NCBI GenBank assembly: GCA_943735955.1
Contig: OX030956.1
Span: 6,097,876 to 6,161,875, forward strand
DNA from: Piscicola geometra
Taxonomy: Eukaryota; Annelida; Clitellata; Hirudinida; Piscicolidae
Direction of reading: 5' to 3'
Length of the DNA stretch: 64,000 nucleotides
The translations under genes were made by a program, and so were the position numbers. Below, piece by piece: positions 36,132 through 56,884 of the stretch. How positions within the stretch are numbered: position 1 is the stretch's first letter; the number at the start of each line of letters is the position of its first letter. The notes under the pieces were generated by a model that saw only the letters and a program-made list of their open reading frames with translations, made no database searches and was not told the DNA's origin.

Positions 36132-39100
36132 ATTATCTGGGTAATCGCTAACGTTTTTTCTTTCTGCTTTTCCTTTGAGAGATACTTGAAGCCAGACGAG
36201 TATTATTTGCATTACATGCTGGGCGTTAGTTGAAGGAATTCTCGTTTATAATTCATTCTCAAATTCGATAGCATAGATTTTAAAAGAAAAGAATCAATTC
36301 AAGATAATATTGACACCGTAAAATACCAATAAATTGTCACAATTTAACAAAATAATTTTTCTAATTTATTAGAATATAAATATTTTTTCAACTAAAATGT
36401 ATATGGACTTTCTATTTTAAGAAAAACAAAATTACTTATAATATTATAGAAATTTAGTTATTTTTCTTCATAATTACCACCCTAACATGGGCGGCCATCT
36501 TGGGGGGAGTCCGGAACCCCACTTTTTGGTAGGGCAGGGTCCCCCTTAATGGTAGTGACCCCATTCTGGGTAGGACCCTCCCAAGATTTGCAGCAGACCG
36601 CCGGCCCTGCACCATAGACATTATTTGTTCAAAAAGAGATGATGTCTGAACATTATGGGTGTTCGAACTATCTTGTATTTTGAAGTAGTCATAGTGTTAT
36701 ATAAATCTAGTTACTAGTATTATTATTGCTCGCCCTAATTAACACTATAGACGTTCTAGTTCATTTCCAAACTAAAGGCTTAAAAAACAATTAATTTTTC
36801 TAAAAATCATCGTGTCTGAACATTTTGGGTCCCGAATAATCTGTTTTTTACGGTAAATTAATTGAAATATATAAAATGAAAAAAGCATTCAAATCGATTG
36901 AAATTCGATAAAGTATTATTTTAAAAAAAAATATCCGCACCCTCGCCCAGCATTCACTGCTGTTCTCCAAGGGCTCTGCAGGAGCGCTGAATCTCAATTG
37001 CGCTCTGGTGCTCTTGCCAGTATGCCACAACCTCATCAGTCTGCTGAGGACCTGCTGTGGGTGCAAGAGAGTGGAAGTATGTTCCTTTATAGATTATCTA
37101 CTTTATTGTCAATATTTAAAGAAATAAATGAAAAATTGTTTTTATAATTTCTAAACTTCATCGAATAGTTTAATAAATTATAAATTAAGTTTTTGATGGT
37201 TATTTATTTCGAAATGGAAACAAAGAATAGAGTGGGACCCTCGGCAGTCTTGAGGCAATTCGACAATAATTTATTCGCCCATAAACTCATCGCTTATGCC
37301 ATTTGCTTCTGGGCATGTGAGTTCTTCGTCGAATACAATTATCTCAGATACATTTCAACTTCAATTAAATCAAACTAAAGGAAAAATGCATGAATAATAG
37401 AATTCAATACAACGACGAGTATTATTAACGTGGCGTAAATCCGAATAAAATAAAATAGTTTAATAATAACTTCAATAATTTCATCCATTAACAACCTCCT
37501 CCAGGCATCCACATCACCTCTCACGCCTTCAACATGGAGCGCTTTGTCGACTCTGTCTCAGACGAAGACCCCATCCTGCTGAGTCTCAATGGACTCTCCC
37601 TCCTCAACCGCACCTCCCTCAACCCCGTACGCGTCAAGAACGCTGTGAGTGAACCAGCAATGGAATTTACTTAGCAATCATTGCTTTTATTTCACGTAGA
37701 GTTTTCAATGTGTTTTCAATGAGTTTTCATCTTTTTTTATTCAATTCGATTTAAGACAATAATTTATTCGAATCGAGTAAAAAAGCATTTCTTTAAATAT
37801 TGTTTGAAATATGTGAAATTATATTTTAATGCATATTTTTGGTGCTCTACTTCTTGTTTCAGAATCCGGTTTACGAGATGGGCTCGATAGTGGCTGGCTG
37901 GAGCGGATTGATCATCACTGTCTTCTTGCTCCTCATCTTTTCATCGTCGCATTCTCACGTCAGGTTTGGATTCAACGAATATTATTTGGAAAACGTTACT
38001 TTCATTATCACATTTGGATTATTATTAATTTAATGTTTTCATTTGTAGAGAGAAATTTCACGAGGCCTTTTGGTACACGCACCATTTGTCTGTTCTCTTC
38101 TTCCTTCTTCTTGTTTTCCACGCATTTGGGTAACTCAAAAAAATATTTTTAATATTTATATTCCTATAAAACTAGAGTCATTAATTTAAATAATGCTCTA
38201 AAACCGTTTAACCAATATTATATTTAAATCATTAAATTTTATTTTATTCTAAATGTACAACTTTCCAGAAAAGTAGTGAAGTTCCAAGCAAACTACCACG
38301 AACACAATCCAATTGTTTGCACCAATTACTCTCTCGAGTGGGGCTACTCCGAAAAATGTCCTTTTCCGAAATTCGTTTCATCCTTTCCGAAAGTAATAAC
38401 TGGCAGATTTAACCAACACAAGTATTCCTAAGTTTAAAAAAATTAAAAACTAATTTTTGAAAGTCTAGCTTATTAATCCAATCATTTTGAGTACGTATTA
38501 TTGGATTTTTTTTACAGACGTGGCTTTGGGTACTTCCTGGAATCATTTTTTACTCTGTAGAATGCATCATCAAAGTCGTCAACCGGTTCTACCCTGTGGA
38601 GATAAACGAGGTAAGTCTAAATATGAAAAGAAATTTTCCAACCAAAAGTAAATTATTTTCACGGAATAAAAACTAATTTACAAAAATAAAATTGACATAA
38701 ACTATATGCGCACAATAAAATGCATTAGCACCAAACCCCTTTAATAATAATAATATAATAATAATAATAATATAATTACCCTTTCCAGGTAATTTTCCAC
38801 CAGAACGAAGTGTTTGAGGTGAGGATGAGCAAGAGATCTTTCCACTACGTGCCAGGCCAGTATGTCAGACTCATGTGCCCTTCCATTTCCCTCCTGCAGT
38901 GGCATCCCTTCACCATCACTTCCGTACGAAAGCTCGTCTAATAAATTATTATTATTAATCTTTGTTTTAGAAAATTTATAAGTCTTGATTCATAGTTTAA
39001 ATTTAAATTACTTTTTTTAGTCAAACAATTATGTGTCTTGATCCTATATTGAAGATGAGAAGGGCTTTGAAAATTGAGATATCCACAGATTCCCAGTGAA

Positions 39101-40267
39101 AAGGGCTTTTCAGTGCACGTGAAGGTGCTGGGAGACTGGACCGAGAAGCTTAGAACTGCTTTGAAGACTGTTTCTTGTAATGCCTTGAAGTCTGTGCATT
39201 CTCACATTTTGAATAATAATATAATAAAATTAATATTGTTAAAAAAAATTCTTCTTCTTTTTGACCAGCATAGCGGTAGATGGGCCCTTTGGAACTTGCT
39301 GCCAAGTTAGCAATCAGCGCTGAATCTTTTTGATTTTAACCTTATTCAAAAAATTAATAAATCTGTTGGCATAGTTCTTCAACAAAAAAAGAATTTAAAG
39401 ACAGTTTTGAAATCATCAAATTCAGGACATTTTCAAGTACAAAGTGGTCGTGATGATCGGCGCAGGAATTGCTGTAACTCCTTTCATTTCGATACTCAAA
39501 CATTTGTGGTGAGTTTTGAACACAATAAGTTTACAATAATTTTTACCAATAATTGTTTGGTTAGATGAATGAAAGAATCCAAAAGGATGAGTATCAAGTA
39601 CTAACGGCGTTAAACGTGCGTGCAACTTAATGATGCAACACTTCAGCTTTGAGGGCAGTGAAACAATCAAGAAGAGTTATTTCATTTTCGTGTGTCGATA
39701 TGATTCCTTCAGCTGGTTTTACACTCTCCTCACGAGTATGAAGCCACCTAGCGACGTTTCAAATAATAATTCCATTATCATTCACCTCTACTGGACCAGA
39801 GACTGGGATCTGTTCGAGGTTGGATTGATCCAACGTTTGATTCAACCTATTCTTACTGTGGCATCATCATGTCGAACTATTTTTTAGAAAGAGAATATAA
39901 ACAAGGAGACTGAATTTGCTAAAGGCGGACAACAATATTTGAGAATCTACACACACAAAGGCAAGCCTGAGTGGTGTGAGATGGCAGCTGAAATCTCTCA
40001 AGAACACAAGTTAGCGCCAACGTAACGTTGATTTTTTTCCTCGTTAAACTTTAATCTTATTTTAAACTGATGAATCATAGCAGAAACATGAGGCTGTAAC
40101 ATTTTGTAGAATTTTTACTCATACAAACCTATAGAAACGAGCAGATAGGCCTGTTCCATTGCGGACCGAAGGGGATGGCTCGACAGGTGCGAAGGGCGTG
40201 TGGCAAGCAAGGAACCATGGCACCCTTCTCTAAAGCACACATTGTTTTCCACAAGGAAAAGTATTGA
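36132..40267 (+). CDS. NOX2-type NADPH oxidase, 5' exon missing
   Basis: Fifteen exons in phase give 543 aa: 36132-36224, 36951-37076, 37226-37316, 37505-37644, 37863-37963, 38049-38129, 38269-38392, 38518-38610, 38789-38923, 39089-39189, 39269-39305, 39426-39508, 39647-39818, 39888-40009 and 40135-40267. Seen: [19 protein letters not shown] in TM2; heme histidines in [10 protein letters not shown] and [23 protein letters not shown] motif [28 protein letters not shown] motif [11 protein letters not shown]; and [14 protein letters not shown]. It ends FHKEKY, like the FNKENF of NOX2. No EF-hands, so it belongs to the NOX1-4 group rather than NOX5/DUOX. It moves electrons across the membrane to make superoxide. 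About 10-15 N-terminal residues in an upstream exon were not found. Exon 10 uses a gtctgt donor. Confidence 0.92.
36486..36609. mobile_element. Short hAT-type MITE (copy 2), in NOX intron 1
   Basis: A 124-bp relative of the element at 3829, with ends CATGGGCGGCCATC and the complement of GACCGCCGGCCCTG, plus the shared CAAGATTTGCAGCAGA block. Flanking octamers CACCCTAA and CACCATAG match only partly, so it is older. Confidence 0.7.
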
Positions 40268-40923
40268 TTAAAGTAGGGGAGACCGGAGCAAGAGGACGAA
40301 TGTCGTATATTTTCAGTTTTCACTAATTAAGAGCATGAAACGAACACTACTGACTCTCCTACCTATCTTTCGTTAATAATAGTATGCAAATGCTGAAATT
40401 ATTATTTTTGATTTTCATTTGTGAAGCTTTGATTGTTTCGCGCGGTCAAGTTGTAACTTTTATGCACGTTTAAATAAGCTCTGCTGCAGGAATAGGTAAC
40501 ATATTTCGTTTGAAATAAATATTCATAATACTACCTATTAACATAAATAGTTGTCAATTAGTTGACTTCATACATGGTAATAAAAACTAACATTTGTAAC
40601 TAAGAATGCTTGTCATCCCGACTCGTTTTTCGAAATTTTAAAAAAGAAATATGATTATGATACTGGAGCTTTTGTGCTGCTTAATTATCAGTTAATTATT
40701 ATAAATTAAGAAATTACCGCAAATAATTAATAATGTAAATTATAGATAAACACGGATGTCTAGATTTCATTCTATTTTCATGATATTAAAGTTTATTTAA
40801 CTTAAATTGATATTTTCGAAATGTAAGAACATTGCTATGATTTTTTAACCATGTAAAATAATCAGATTAAAATTTTAGACTTTTTTCAGTGTGTAATTTA
40901 GTAGAAATTATTCATTAGTTATA

Positions 40924-42314
40924 CCCTGTGAACATTCTATATGGGACCTATATGGGTCCCAAATGGGCAACTATATAGGCCCCATATGGGCAGCCCATAT
41001 GGGACCCAGGTCAAAATGCTACACCGAATTAAGTGGGTCCCATATGGGCTATACGGGCAACTAAATGAGCAGCCCATATGGGACCCAGGTCAAAATGTTG
41101 CACCAAATTAAGTGGGTTCCTTGTATAGCATATACGCTCAAACTTTTGAACACGAACACATGATTGATTGATAAATTATTTATTGTACAAAAAAGAAATT
41201 AAAATATTTTTTCCAAAAATTTATTTATTTATTTTTGTAAAAAAAATAGTCCAATTATTAAAAATGTGATTAATTATAAAAAATGTGATTAATTATAAAA
41301 ATGTGATTAATTATAAAAAATGTGATTAATTATAAAAATGTGATTAATTATAAAAAATGTGATTAATTATAAAAAATGTGATTAATTATAAAAAATGTGA
41401 TTAATTATAAAAAATGTGATTAATTATAAAAAATGTGATTAATTATAAAAAATGTGATTAATTATAAAAAATGTGATTAATCGGATTCTTTAAGATTATT
41501 TCTTCTTGGCTTGCTCTCTTTTGCTTCTCTTTCTTTGCTCCAGTCAGGACACGTGTACTTGGATTTCTCTTTTGTTTGTTTGACGTTCTGTTGAGAATAA
41601 TTTATTGATGAATTAATAGCATGGTTTCTTTCGTCCTTGTCAAGGGGAGCGCTAACCGGCTCTCCTTTGACATTACACATCTTTAGCAAATGGCTGGTGT
41701 TTTATATCGATATTGAATACATTGATTACAACTTGTGGGGTTTTGAAAGTTTGTTGAACTATTGAATAATTATTTGCATAATTTTAAAGATAAAATTTCT
41801 AAAATAAAAGAGATAATATATTGAAATGATTAAAATAACAAAATAATAAATATTTTACCAAAACCATGGCCAAATGTTACACTAATTCAAAGCCCCTTAA
41901 GTCCATTTAAGACCCACATAGGCTTTCCATAAAAACACTTTAACTTTTTTATTATTCAAAGCCCATTTAGCCCATATAGGACCCACATAGGCTTTTCTTG
42001 AAAACACTTTTAATTTTTATTGTTTTAAAGCCCCTTAAGTCCATATAGGACCCACATAGGTTTTCCATAAAAACACTTAAACTTTTATTATTATTCAAAG
42101 CTCATTTAGCCCATTTAGGACCCATATACTTCCCAAATAGGTTTTTCTTTAAAAACACGTTAAATTTTATTCTTTTTTAAAGCCCATTTAGCCCATATAG
42201 GACCAATATAGGACCGAGAAGAGTCTGTACATGCAATCTCTAGCCCACGAAGCCCATATAGGACCCATATTGATTACCCTTAGCCCATTTAGCCCATATA
42301 GAATGTTCACAGGG
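40924..42314. mobile_element. Inverted-repeat DNA transposon with CCCTGTGAACATTC ends and TA flanks
   Basis: The ends CCCTGTGAACATTCTATATG and its exact complement are flanked by TA on both sides (40922-40923, 42315-42316). Subterminal regions are built of CCCATATGGGACCCA-type and AGCCCATTTAGCCCATATAG repeats. A minus-strand frame (41477-41689, 70 codons, basic, no recognised domain) is the only coding candidate. The right subterminal region includes a 24-base piece of CUL3 exon 9 at 42212-42235. Confidence 0.8.
41262..41482. repeat. 18-19-bp tandem repeat AATGTGATTAATTATAAAA
   Basis: About twelve near-perfect copies inside the TA-flanked transposon, varying only in A-run length. Confidence 0.95.
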
Positions 42315-42645
42315 TATTTATTTTTAAAAGTAAATGTTAATATATTTATTACAATAAATGAATGCTATAACAGTTCGTGGAAAAAAAGTTAGTTATATTT
42401 AAAAATGAAATAACAAAACGACATAAATCGTTAACCAGGTCATCTTTCTCCGGCCTCCCCTACTTCAGCGTAAAACAAGATTTTGTTCGAACAGTCTTTG
42501 AATACACTTTAATGAACCAAAAACTAAATTAAAATAAATAAAAATAAAAACAAAAATTTTTATTACAAAATCCGATATAATTTTATTTATAATTTATTTC
42601 TCTGGACTTGCTCAATATAACAGCGGGAAATGGTACAAGATAGAG

Positions 42646-51436
<8,791 letters not shown>

Positions 51437-52189
51437 CTTTTAAAATCATTTATTAAAATTTATTATTATTTATCTAAAATTATTTTGAAAAAAATAAACA
51501 ACAGCAACTATTTACAAAACCTCTAAAAACTGTTAAGACTAATAATAATTTCTCAGTCATTGATTAATATAGAATTCTTATTTTTAAAGTTTCTTAATAC
51601 TTGAGCCATATGAGCTGCAATGCTCAGCTGCAAAAATCCCAAGTGAGATAACGTTAGAAAAATTCTCAGAATCTGATTATTCTGAGGCTCAGAGGGCTAA
51701 TCTACATTTGAATCATAACATTGGAAAATATTGAATAAGATCATTATAAGCAAACCTCGGTCGTTTCATTGTATCTTGCCTAACACACTCATCTAATTTA
51801 TTGAAAAAAATAAAAAACTTCAACTCTTATATAACTTAAAATAGTTTAATCATTATAAACTTTATAATATAAAGAGTTATACGCGCGGTATTTCAAAATT
51901 CTTGGTACCACAATTTACTTTTAAACTTTTAAAGTCTAAAAGTAAATTTAAAGATAATTTCTAGTGACATCAGTCAGTTATAGAGCTATATGTAGGGGGA
52001 GCATAATATATATTTCAAAATTTCAAAACGTTCACTTAGGATATGATTAACTATAAAAATACAAGAAGTTTGACACACAAATTAATAGTTTATTTCAAAA
52101 ATAACCGCCGAACCCTCAATTGAAAGATTAAGGATAAAAAGTCTTTGTATAAACACGAAGATTATATCCTGCGACAGATTTTAGGATAT
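51437..52189. other. Upstream of the called TTK exons; first exons probably here
   Basis: Two short minus-strand exon candidates are visible (about 51596-51630 and 51757-51772) with plausible donors, but phases do not join cleanly. The rest is AT-rich and featureless. Confidence 0.35.
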
Positions 52190-52197
52190 CTGCACAC

Positions 52198-53757
52198 TAG
52201 AGGTCGGACCGGGTACCCGATTTGACCGGGTACCCGCGGGACTCCCGCGGGAACGGGAATGAAAATTAATTTCGGGACGGGAAAAGTCGGGAACCGGGAA
52301 TAGGTTTTCGGGACGGGAACGGGAACGGGAATCAAAATTCAAATCGGGAACGGGAAAAGACGGGAACGGGAATCAACTTTTAAATCGGGAACGGGAAAAA
52401 CGGGAATAACAGTTATTGGGATTGGATTCTTTAACAATGATTTTTCAGCAAACTTCTAAGTATGGAAATCTTTATTTCATCGATACTCCATACTTAAAAT
52501 AAGTATTAAATGCAATAGAAGTGTATAACGAAGCCACCATTGCCAATGTCGAAATCTCCAACACTACATTTGAATTTGTTATGATGAGTCCAAAGATTAG
52601 GGAGATTAAAACAAATGGGTGATGATGAAAACTTTTCAGATGACATCAAAATGGTCAGTTATATTATTTTAATTTTATAAATTAATACTTTGAATTTGAA
52701 TGATTAATTTCCAAATGATTGCTCAGTTGATCATTTCGACAAAAGAAAAGATGCCATTGATCTTATTCATATGACAGCATGTCTGTTGCATCCTCAGTAC
52801 GAAAGAATAATAGGAAAAAAGTTTGGGATAGAAAAGAAATAAATACCAAGACTTTCATTAGATTAAATTTAATTCTATTTTGTACAGCCAGACCAAGCTG
52901 CAGTGCCGTTGAGAAAAAAAATAAATGATGGTTATTTAGACCTATTATGTTTGTTTTTATAACAAAATTATAATAAAATTATTATACTATCAAATTATAC
53001 GAATGATTTTATATTTGCAGTTGTGGAGAATAAAAATGTTGTCAAAAAACATATTTCTAAATTATTGAAGAATTAATAATAATGAACGAAGAAAAAAATT
53101 CAGAAGAGGATGAATTGTACAAATATTCACAATTACGTCCCAAAAATGGAAAATTATAAAGATGTTTTTTTTATTGGATTAAAATGAGCAATTTTAAAAT
53201 ACTACAAGAAGTAGCCAAAATTTTGTTTAGTATATCTGCAAGTTATATTCGCTGTAAACGGAATTTTTCAATATGTGGTCGTTTAACTTCAGACCCAAAA
53301 TCCTCTTATTTGAAAGCTGAAACTCTTAACGGTTTAACCCGTGTGAAAAGCAATAAAGACTTTATTGAATTACTCAAAAACAATGACTAACTTCAATACT
53401 TTCATTTCAATAAATATTTGAAATTTAAATCGTGTTTTTTTTTTATTTATTAAAAGAAATATTCTCTGACTTTCAAGTAACAAATTGTAAGAAATGTTAG
53501 AACTAGCAAGTTTGGGACCAGTGAAAACGGCAGCGAAAATGAATAAAAAAACAAAAAGCTTTCGGGAACGGCTCGGGATGGGAAAAAAAATTTCGGGACG
53601 GGACGGGACGGGAATCAAAATTCTGATGTCCCATCGGGAACGGGACGGGACGGGAATCAAAATTCTGATGTCCCATCGGGAACGGGACGGGACGGGAAAA
53701 CAAATTTCGGGAACGGGACGGGACCGGGAATGAAAAATCGTCCATGTCCGACCTCTA
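52198..53757 (+). mobile_element. hAT transposon, copy 2
   Basis: 1560 bp, opposite orientation to copy 1, with the same TAGAGGTCGGAC ends and an exact target duplication CTGCACAC (52190-52197, 53758-53765). CGGGAACGGGA arrays lie at both ends. The frame 53184-53390 encodes the dimerisation domain (EVAKILFSISASYIRCKRNF, ETLNGLTRVKSNKDFIELL). The catalytic part is broken. It landed within the first bases of a foldback element. Confidence 0.93.
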
Positions 53758-53950
53758 CTGCACACCAAAGAAATCGCGCTGCATGTGTTAAATGCGCATT
53801 TGATTTTGCACATTTCTTCTTTTTTACAGAAAAAATGTTAATTTAGGGTTAAGGTTAGGGTTAGGGTTTTCAGAAAAATTGCATTTTAAGAAGAAATGTG
53901 CAAAATAAATGTGCATTTAACACATGCAGCGCGATTTCTTTGGTGTGCAG
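53758..53950. mobile_element. Foldback element 1 with telomere-like loop
   Basis: The arms CTGCACACCAAAGAAATCGC... and the complementary ...GCGATTTCTTTGGTGTGCAG form a hairpin of roughly 80-bp arms. The loop contains GGGTTAAGGTTAGGGTTAGG. The hAT copy 2 interrupts its left tip. Confidence 0.85.
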
Positions 53951-54002
53951 TTCACCTATAACCCCTGCGACAATATTGCGTCGCAGGATAGCGTAACCGG
54001 GT

Positions 54003-54250
54003 CGTAGGTTAACTGCACACTGCACACATCGCACTGCATGTGTTAAATGCTCATTTTCTTTTGCACATTTCTTCTTTTTTACAGAAAAAACGTTAATTTA
54101 GGGTTAAGGTTAGAGTTAGGGTTAGGGTTAAGGTTAGAGTTAGGGTTAGGGTTTTCAGAAAAATCGCATTTTAAGAAGAAATGAGCAAAAACAAATGTGC
54201 ATTTAACACATGCAGCACGCTTTCGTTTGTGTACAGTTAACCTACAACCG
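54003..54250. mobile_element. Foldback element 2 with telomere-like loop
   Basis: A second, diverged copy of the same hairpin, with outer arms GTAGGTTAACTGCACAC / GTGTACAGTTAACCTAC and a longer loop of mixed TTAGGG, TTAAGG and TTAGAG units. Confidence 0.85.
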
Positions 54251-54257
54251 CGTAACC

Positions 54258-55674
54258 GCCATAAGCACGCCAACAATAGGCTCGAGCGGTATTTTTACGT
54301 AAAACAATGTTTCAATATTTTTACAAATATTTATAAGGTTTCAATTTTAAAATCCCATTATTCAAAGTATCATCGAACTCTTAAAGACATAGGATTGTCT
54401 CCTCGCATTTGTGCTGGAGGGTTGATAAAGCTTATTTTGAAAGTCAATCGGGTCCAAATCAGAAAATCTAAATTTGCTGATTTCGAAAGACAATTTAAGC
54501 TCCCAACGATCTTATCAAAGGAATTAAAACATTGGGCCAATACGGTTTCCACTTATATGTTGAAAAAGATGGCTGAACTGTATAAGAGGAGCTTGAATGT
54601 TCCCTATGGCCTTCAAGAAGTAAGTAAATTATACAAAAGACTTTAAACCGCATATTAAGAATTAATGATTTTAAATAATTTTATTTATATTCTTTAGGAA
54701 AATGGACTCATCAAAGTTTCCCATCAAGATCAAATGCATGACATTATAGACTGGAAATGCAATTGCGATTTTGCAACATCTTATGCTGCTCCTTGCGCGC
54801 ACGTATTTTTCAGTATGCAAAAGAAAAATATCTCTAAAAAACATGAATATTATTAATAATAGTTCCGTAAAAATTTTCTAAGGTGTAAAGATGGCGATAA
54901 GTGTAATAAAAAAATACTAATATTCCATGAAATATCCCTAGGTGGTGTATACAGAAGAGAAATGACGTAAGCAGTGCATCATCCTTCACAACAAGTTTAA
55001 AGCCAATGCCTGTAAGATGTGCAACGGTTAAGGATCGATTTTCAAACGCTCTGGCACATCTACAGCCGATTGCCAGTTTCCTTTCCCAGTTAAAACCTTC
55101 AAAGTTCAAAAAGTAATTGATTGGATAGAAATACTCAATCAACAATGCATAGCTGGAGAATGGGAATTGTGCGTTAATGGAGAGAAGATGGAGGAGAATG
55201 AGGTGGGAAGAGATGCTCCCATTAAGTTTCCTCCGGGTCGTCTACAAAAAATAAAAAAAAGATTTTTTGATGAAATAAAGAAACCATTTGAAAAGCCCGG
55301 GGAATATGAAAAGGACAGTATTCGATTGTCATGGTTGGTCGATCAGGAGTGTTTGCAGATGACACTAAGAGGGATTAAAAAAATTGCATCATTAGATTTG
55401 AAAAACGCTTTTCCTAACCAACTTCATGATGAAAGAAGTGCCATGAGTGAACTTTAAAAGTATTTTAAAGAATCTACATGGAATCAATTAAACAAATTAA
55501 TAGCGATAAATAAATGGGAATGTCAAGTGTGTAATATTAATAATAATCATGATAATGCAAGAAAAAAAAACAAAAATGGCTGCAGTGTGACCACTGCTTA
55601 GCATGGTCACACTTTGAATGCCTTGGACTAGTACGCAAACCTGTCGGATACTGGTTCTGTAATAGTTGAAAATA
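54258..55674 (+). pseudogene. Transposase-derived SWIM/PHD protein, broken
   Basis: Segment 1 (54260-54646) holds NNRLERYFYVK, the usual NN-LE block after a MULE-type catalytic core. After a short intron, 54700-54858 encodes a SWIM finger, WKCNCDFATSYAAPCAHVFF (CxC...CxH). Further on is a conserved stretch (FPVKTFKVQKVIDWIEILNQ; 55167-55457), and finally a PHD-like finger, WECQVCN ... WLQCDHCLAWSHFECLGL ... WFC, ending TGA 55672. Damage: a stop within the 54.9-55.1 kb segment, TAA at 55456-55458, and a one-base frame change in a poly-A run near 55570. The catalytic domain is missing. It could be a decayed MULE-like transposon gene or a domesticated gene that has died. Confidence 0.7.
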
Positions 55675-56884
55675 ACTATTTTACATATTATTATTTTTGT
55701 TATTACACCTTGTCAAATTTTTATTGTTAAACTTAGTCTAATAAAATAATTTTATTTAGTATTCTTTTTCGAATAAAAATATAGTATGATCAAAATAAAA
55801 TATGGATATTTAATTTAAACAATTTTCACAAATATACGAGTTAGAATTAAGGTTAGGTTCAGGGTTAAGATTAGGGCTATGGTTCATATTGTTCAAGATG
55901 ATTGATCAATATTTATTATTTTTTAAGTACCATAATTTATATAAGATTTTTAGTGGATAAAATTGAATAAAAAACAAAGTTATTAATTATAATTATAATG
56001 AGTAAAATAAAAAAAATTATATTATTAAAATATAAATAAAAGATAAATTCAATTATTAGAGTAATTTTTGATAAATTAATTATTATAAATATTTTATTTA
56101 TTTAGTGTTAGGTTAAGGTTAAGTTTAGGGTTAGTTTACGAAAATTCAATGATTATTACGAATTATAAAAAAATATTATTTTACGAAAATTCACTAAATA
56201 TTAATAAATAAGAAAAAAAGATTGTTAAAAGTATCTCACTAAAATCTGGACGCAGGATAACATCAAGCGGATAAATAGTCTTGAGGATAAAAAGTATTCA
56301 AGAACAAAACTCTCCAAACAAATAATCTTGAAGGAAAAATACGTGATTAATATGGGATCCTAGAAATTTAAAAAATAACATTTATTACTTTTATCTAATT
56401 TTTGATGTATTTTTTTCGTTTAATCTCGAAATAGTACTTGAATAAATTTGATGTGGCTGTTGTTGATTCGTCACTTTAAACATAACATATTTTGCTAGTT
56501 CTCGATCGTGGTTATAAAAAGTCTTCAAGGAAATAATCTTTAAGGAAGAATATGTGATTAATACGGGATCTTTAAAATTTAATACTTTAATCTAATGTTT
56601 ACTCTATTTTTTTCGTTCAATCTGGAAATAGCATTTTAATAAGTTTGACTTGGCTGTTGTTTTTCACTTTTATCATTAAACTTTCTGCTGGTTCTCGATC
56701 GTGGTTATTTTTTCTACAAAACGTAACCTCTCTAGCCTGAGAAATATTCAGCAAAAAATATATTTAGAAAGTCTCCAAAACAGTTCAGAGAGGAAAAAAA
56801 TGATGCAGACAAAAGAAAAATAGGAAGACAATATAGTGGAGTGGACAAGATTTGAGCTCAACGACTGTTTGAGACTATCAGAAA
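55675..56884. other. No gene recognised
   Basis: AT-rich, with degenerate GGTTAGGTTCAGGGTTAAG-type tracts at 55850-55885 and 56108-56140, and a diverged duplicated block around 56330-56480 and 56525-56710 (both contain TTCTCGATCGTGGTTAT). Confidence 0.5.

Larger units (their letters stand above)
40272..42464. mobile_element. DNA transposon with AGTAGGGGAGACCGGAG ends, split by a second element
   Basis: The left end AGTAGGGGAGACCGGAG (40272) matches the complement of the right end CTCCGGCCTCCCCTACT (to 42464) at 16 of 17 bases. The left arm is ~650 bp, the right arm ~150 bp; the middle is the nested element 40924-42314. It begins 5 bases after the NOX stop codon, so NOX transcripts must end in it. 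No transposase was recognised and no target duplication identified. Confidence 0.7.

Noticed and set aside
37829..38152. 107-codon plus frame in another frame over NOX exons 5-6
   Set aside because: Shadow of the NOX exons, whose own frame carries the heme-binding helices.
53850..54160. Chromosome end or internal telomere
   Set aside because: TTAGGG-like tracts are short, degenerate and centred in hairpin loops, with genes on both sides.
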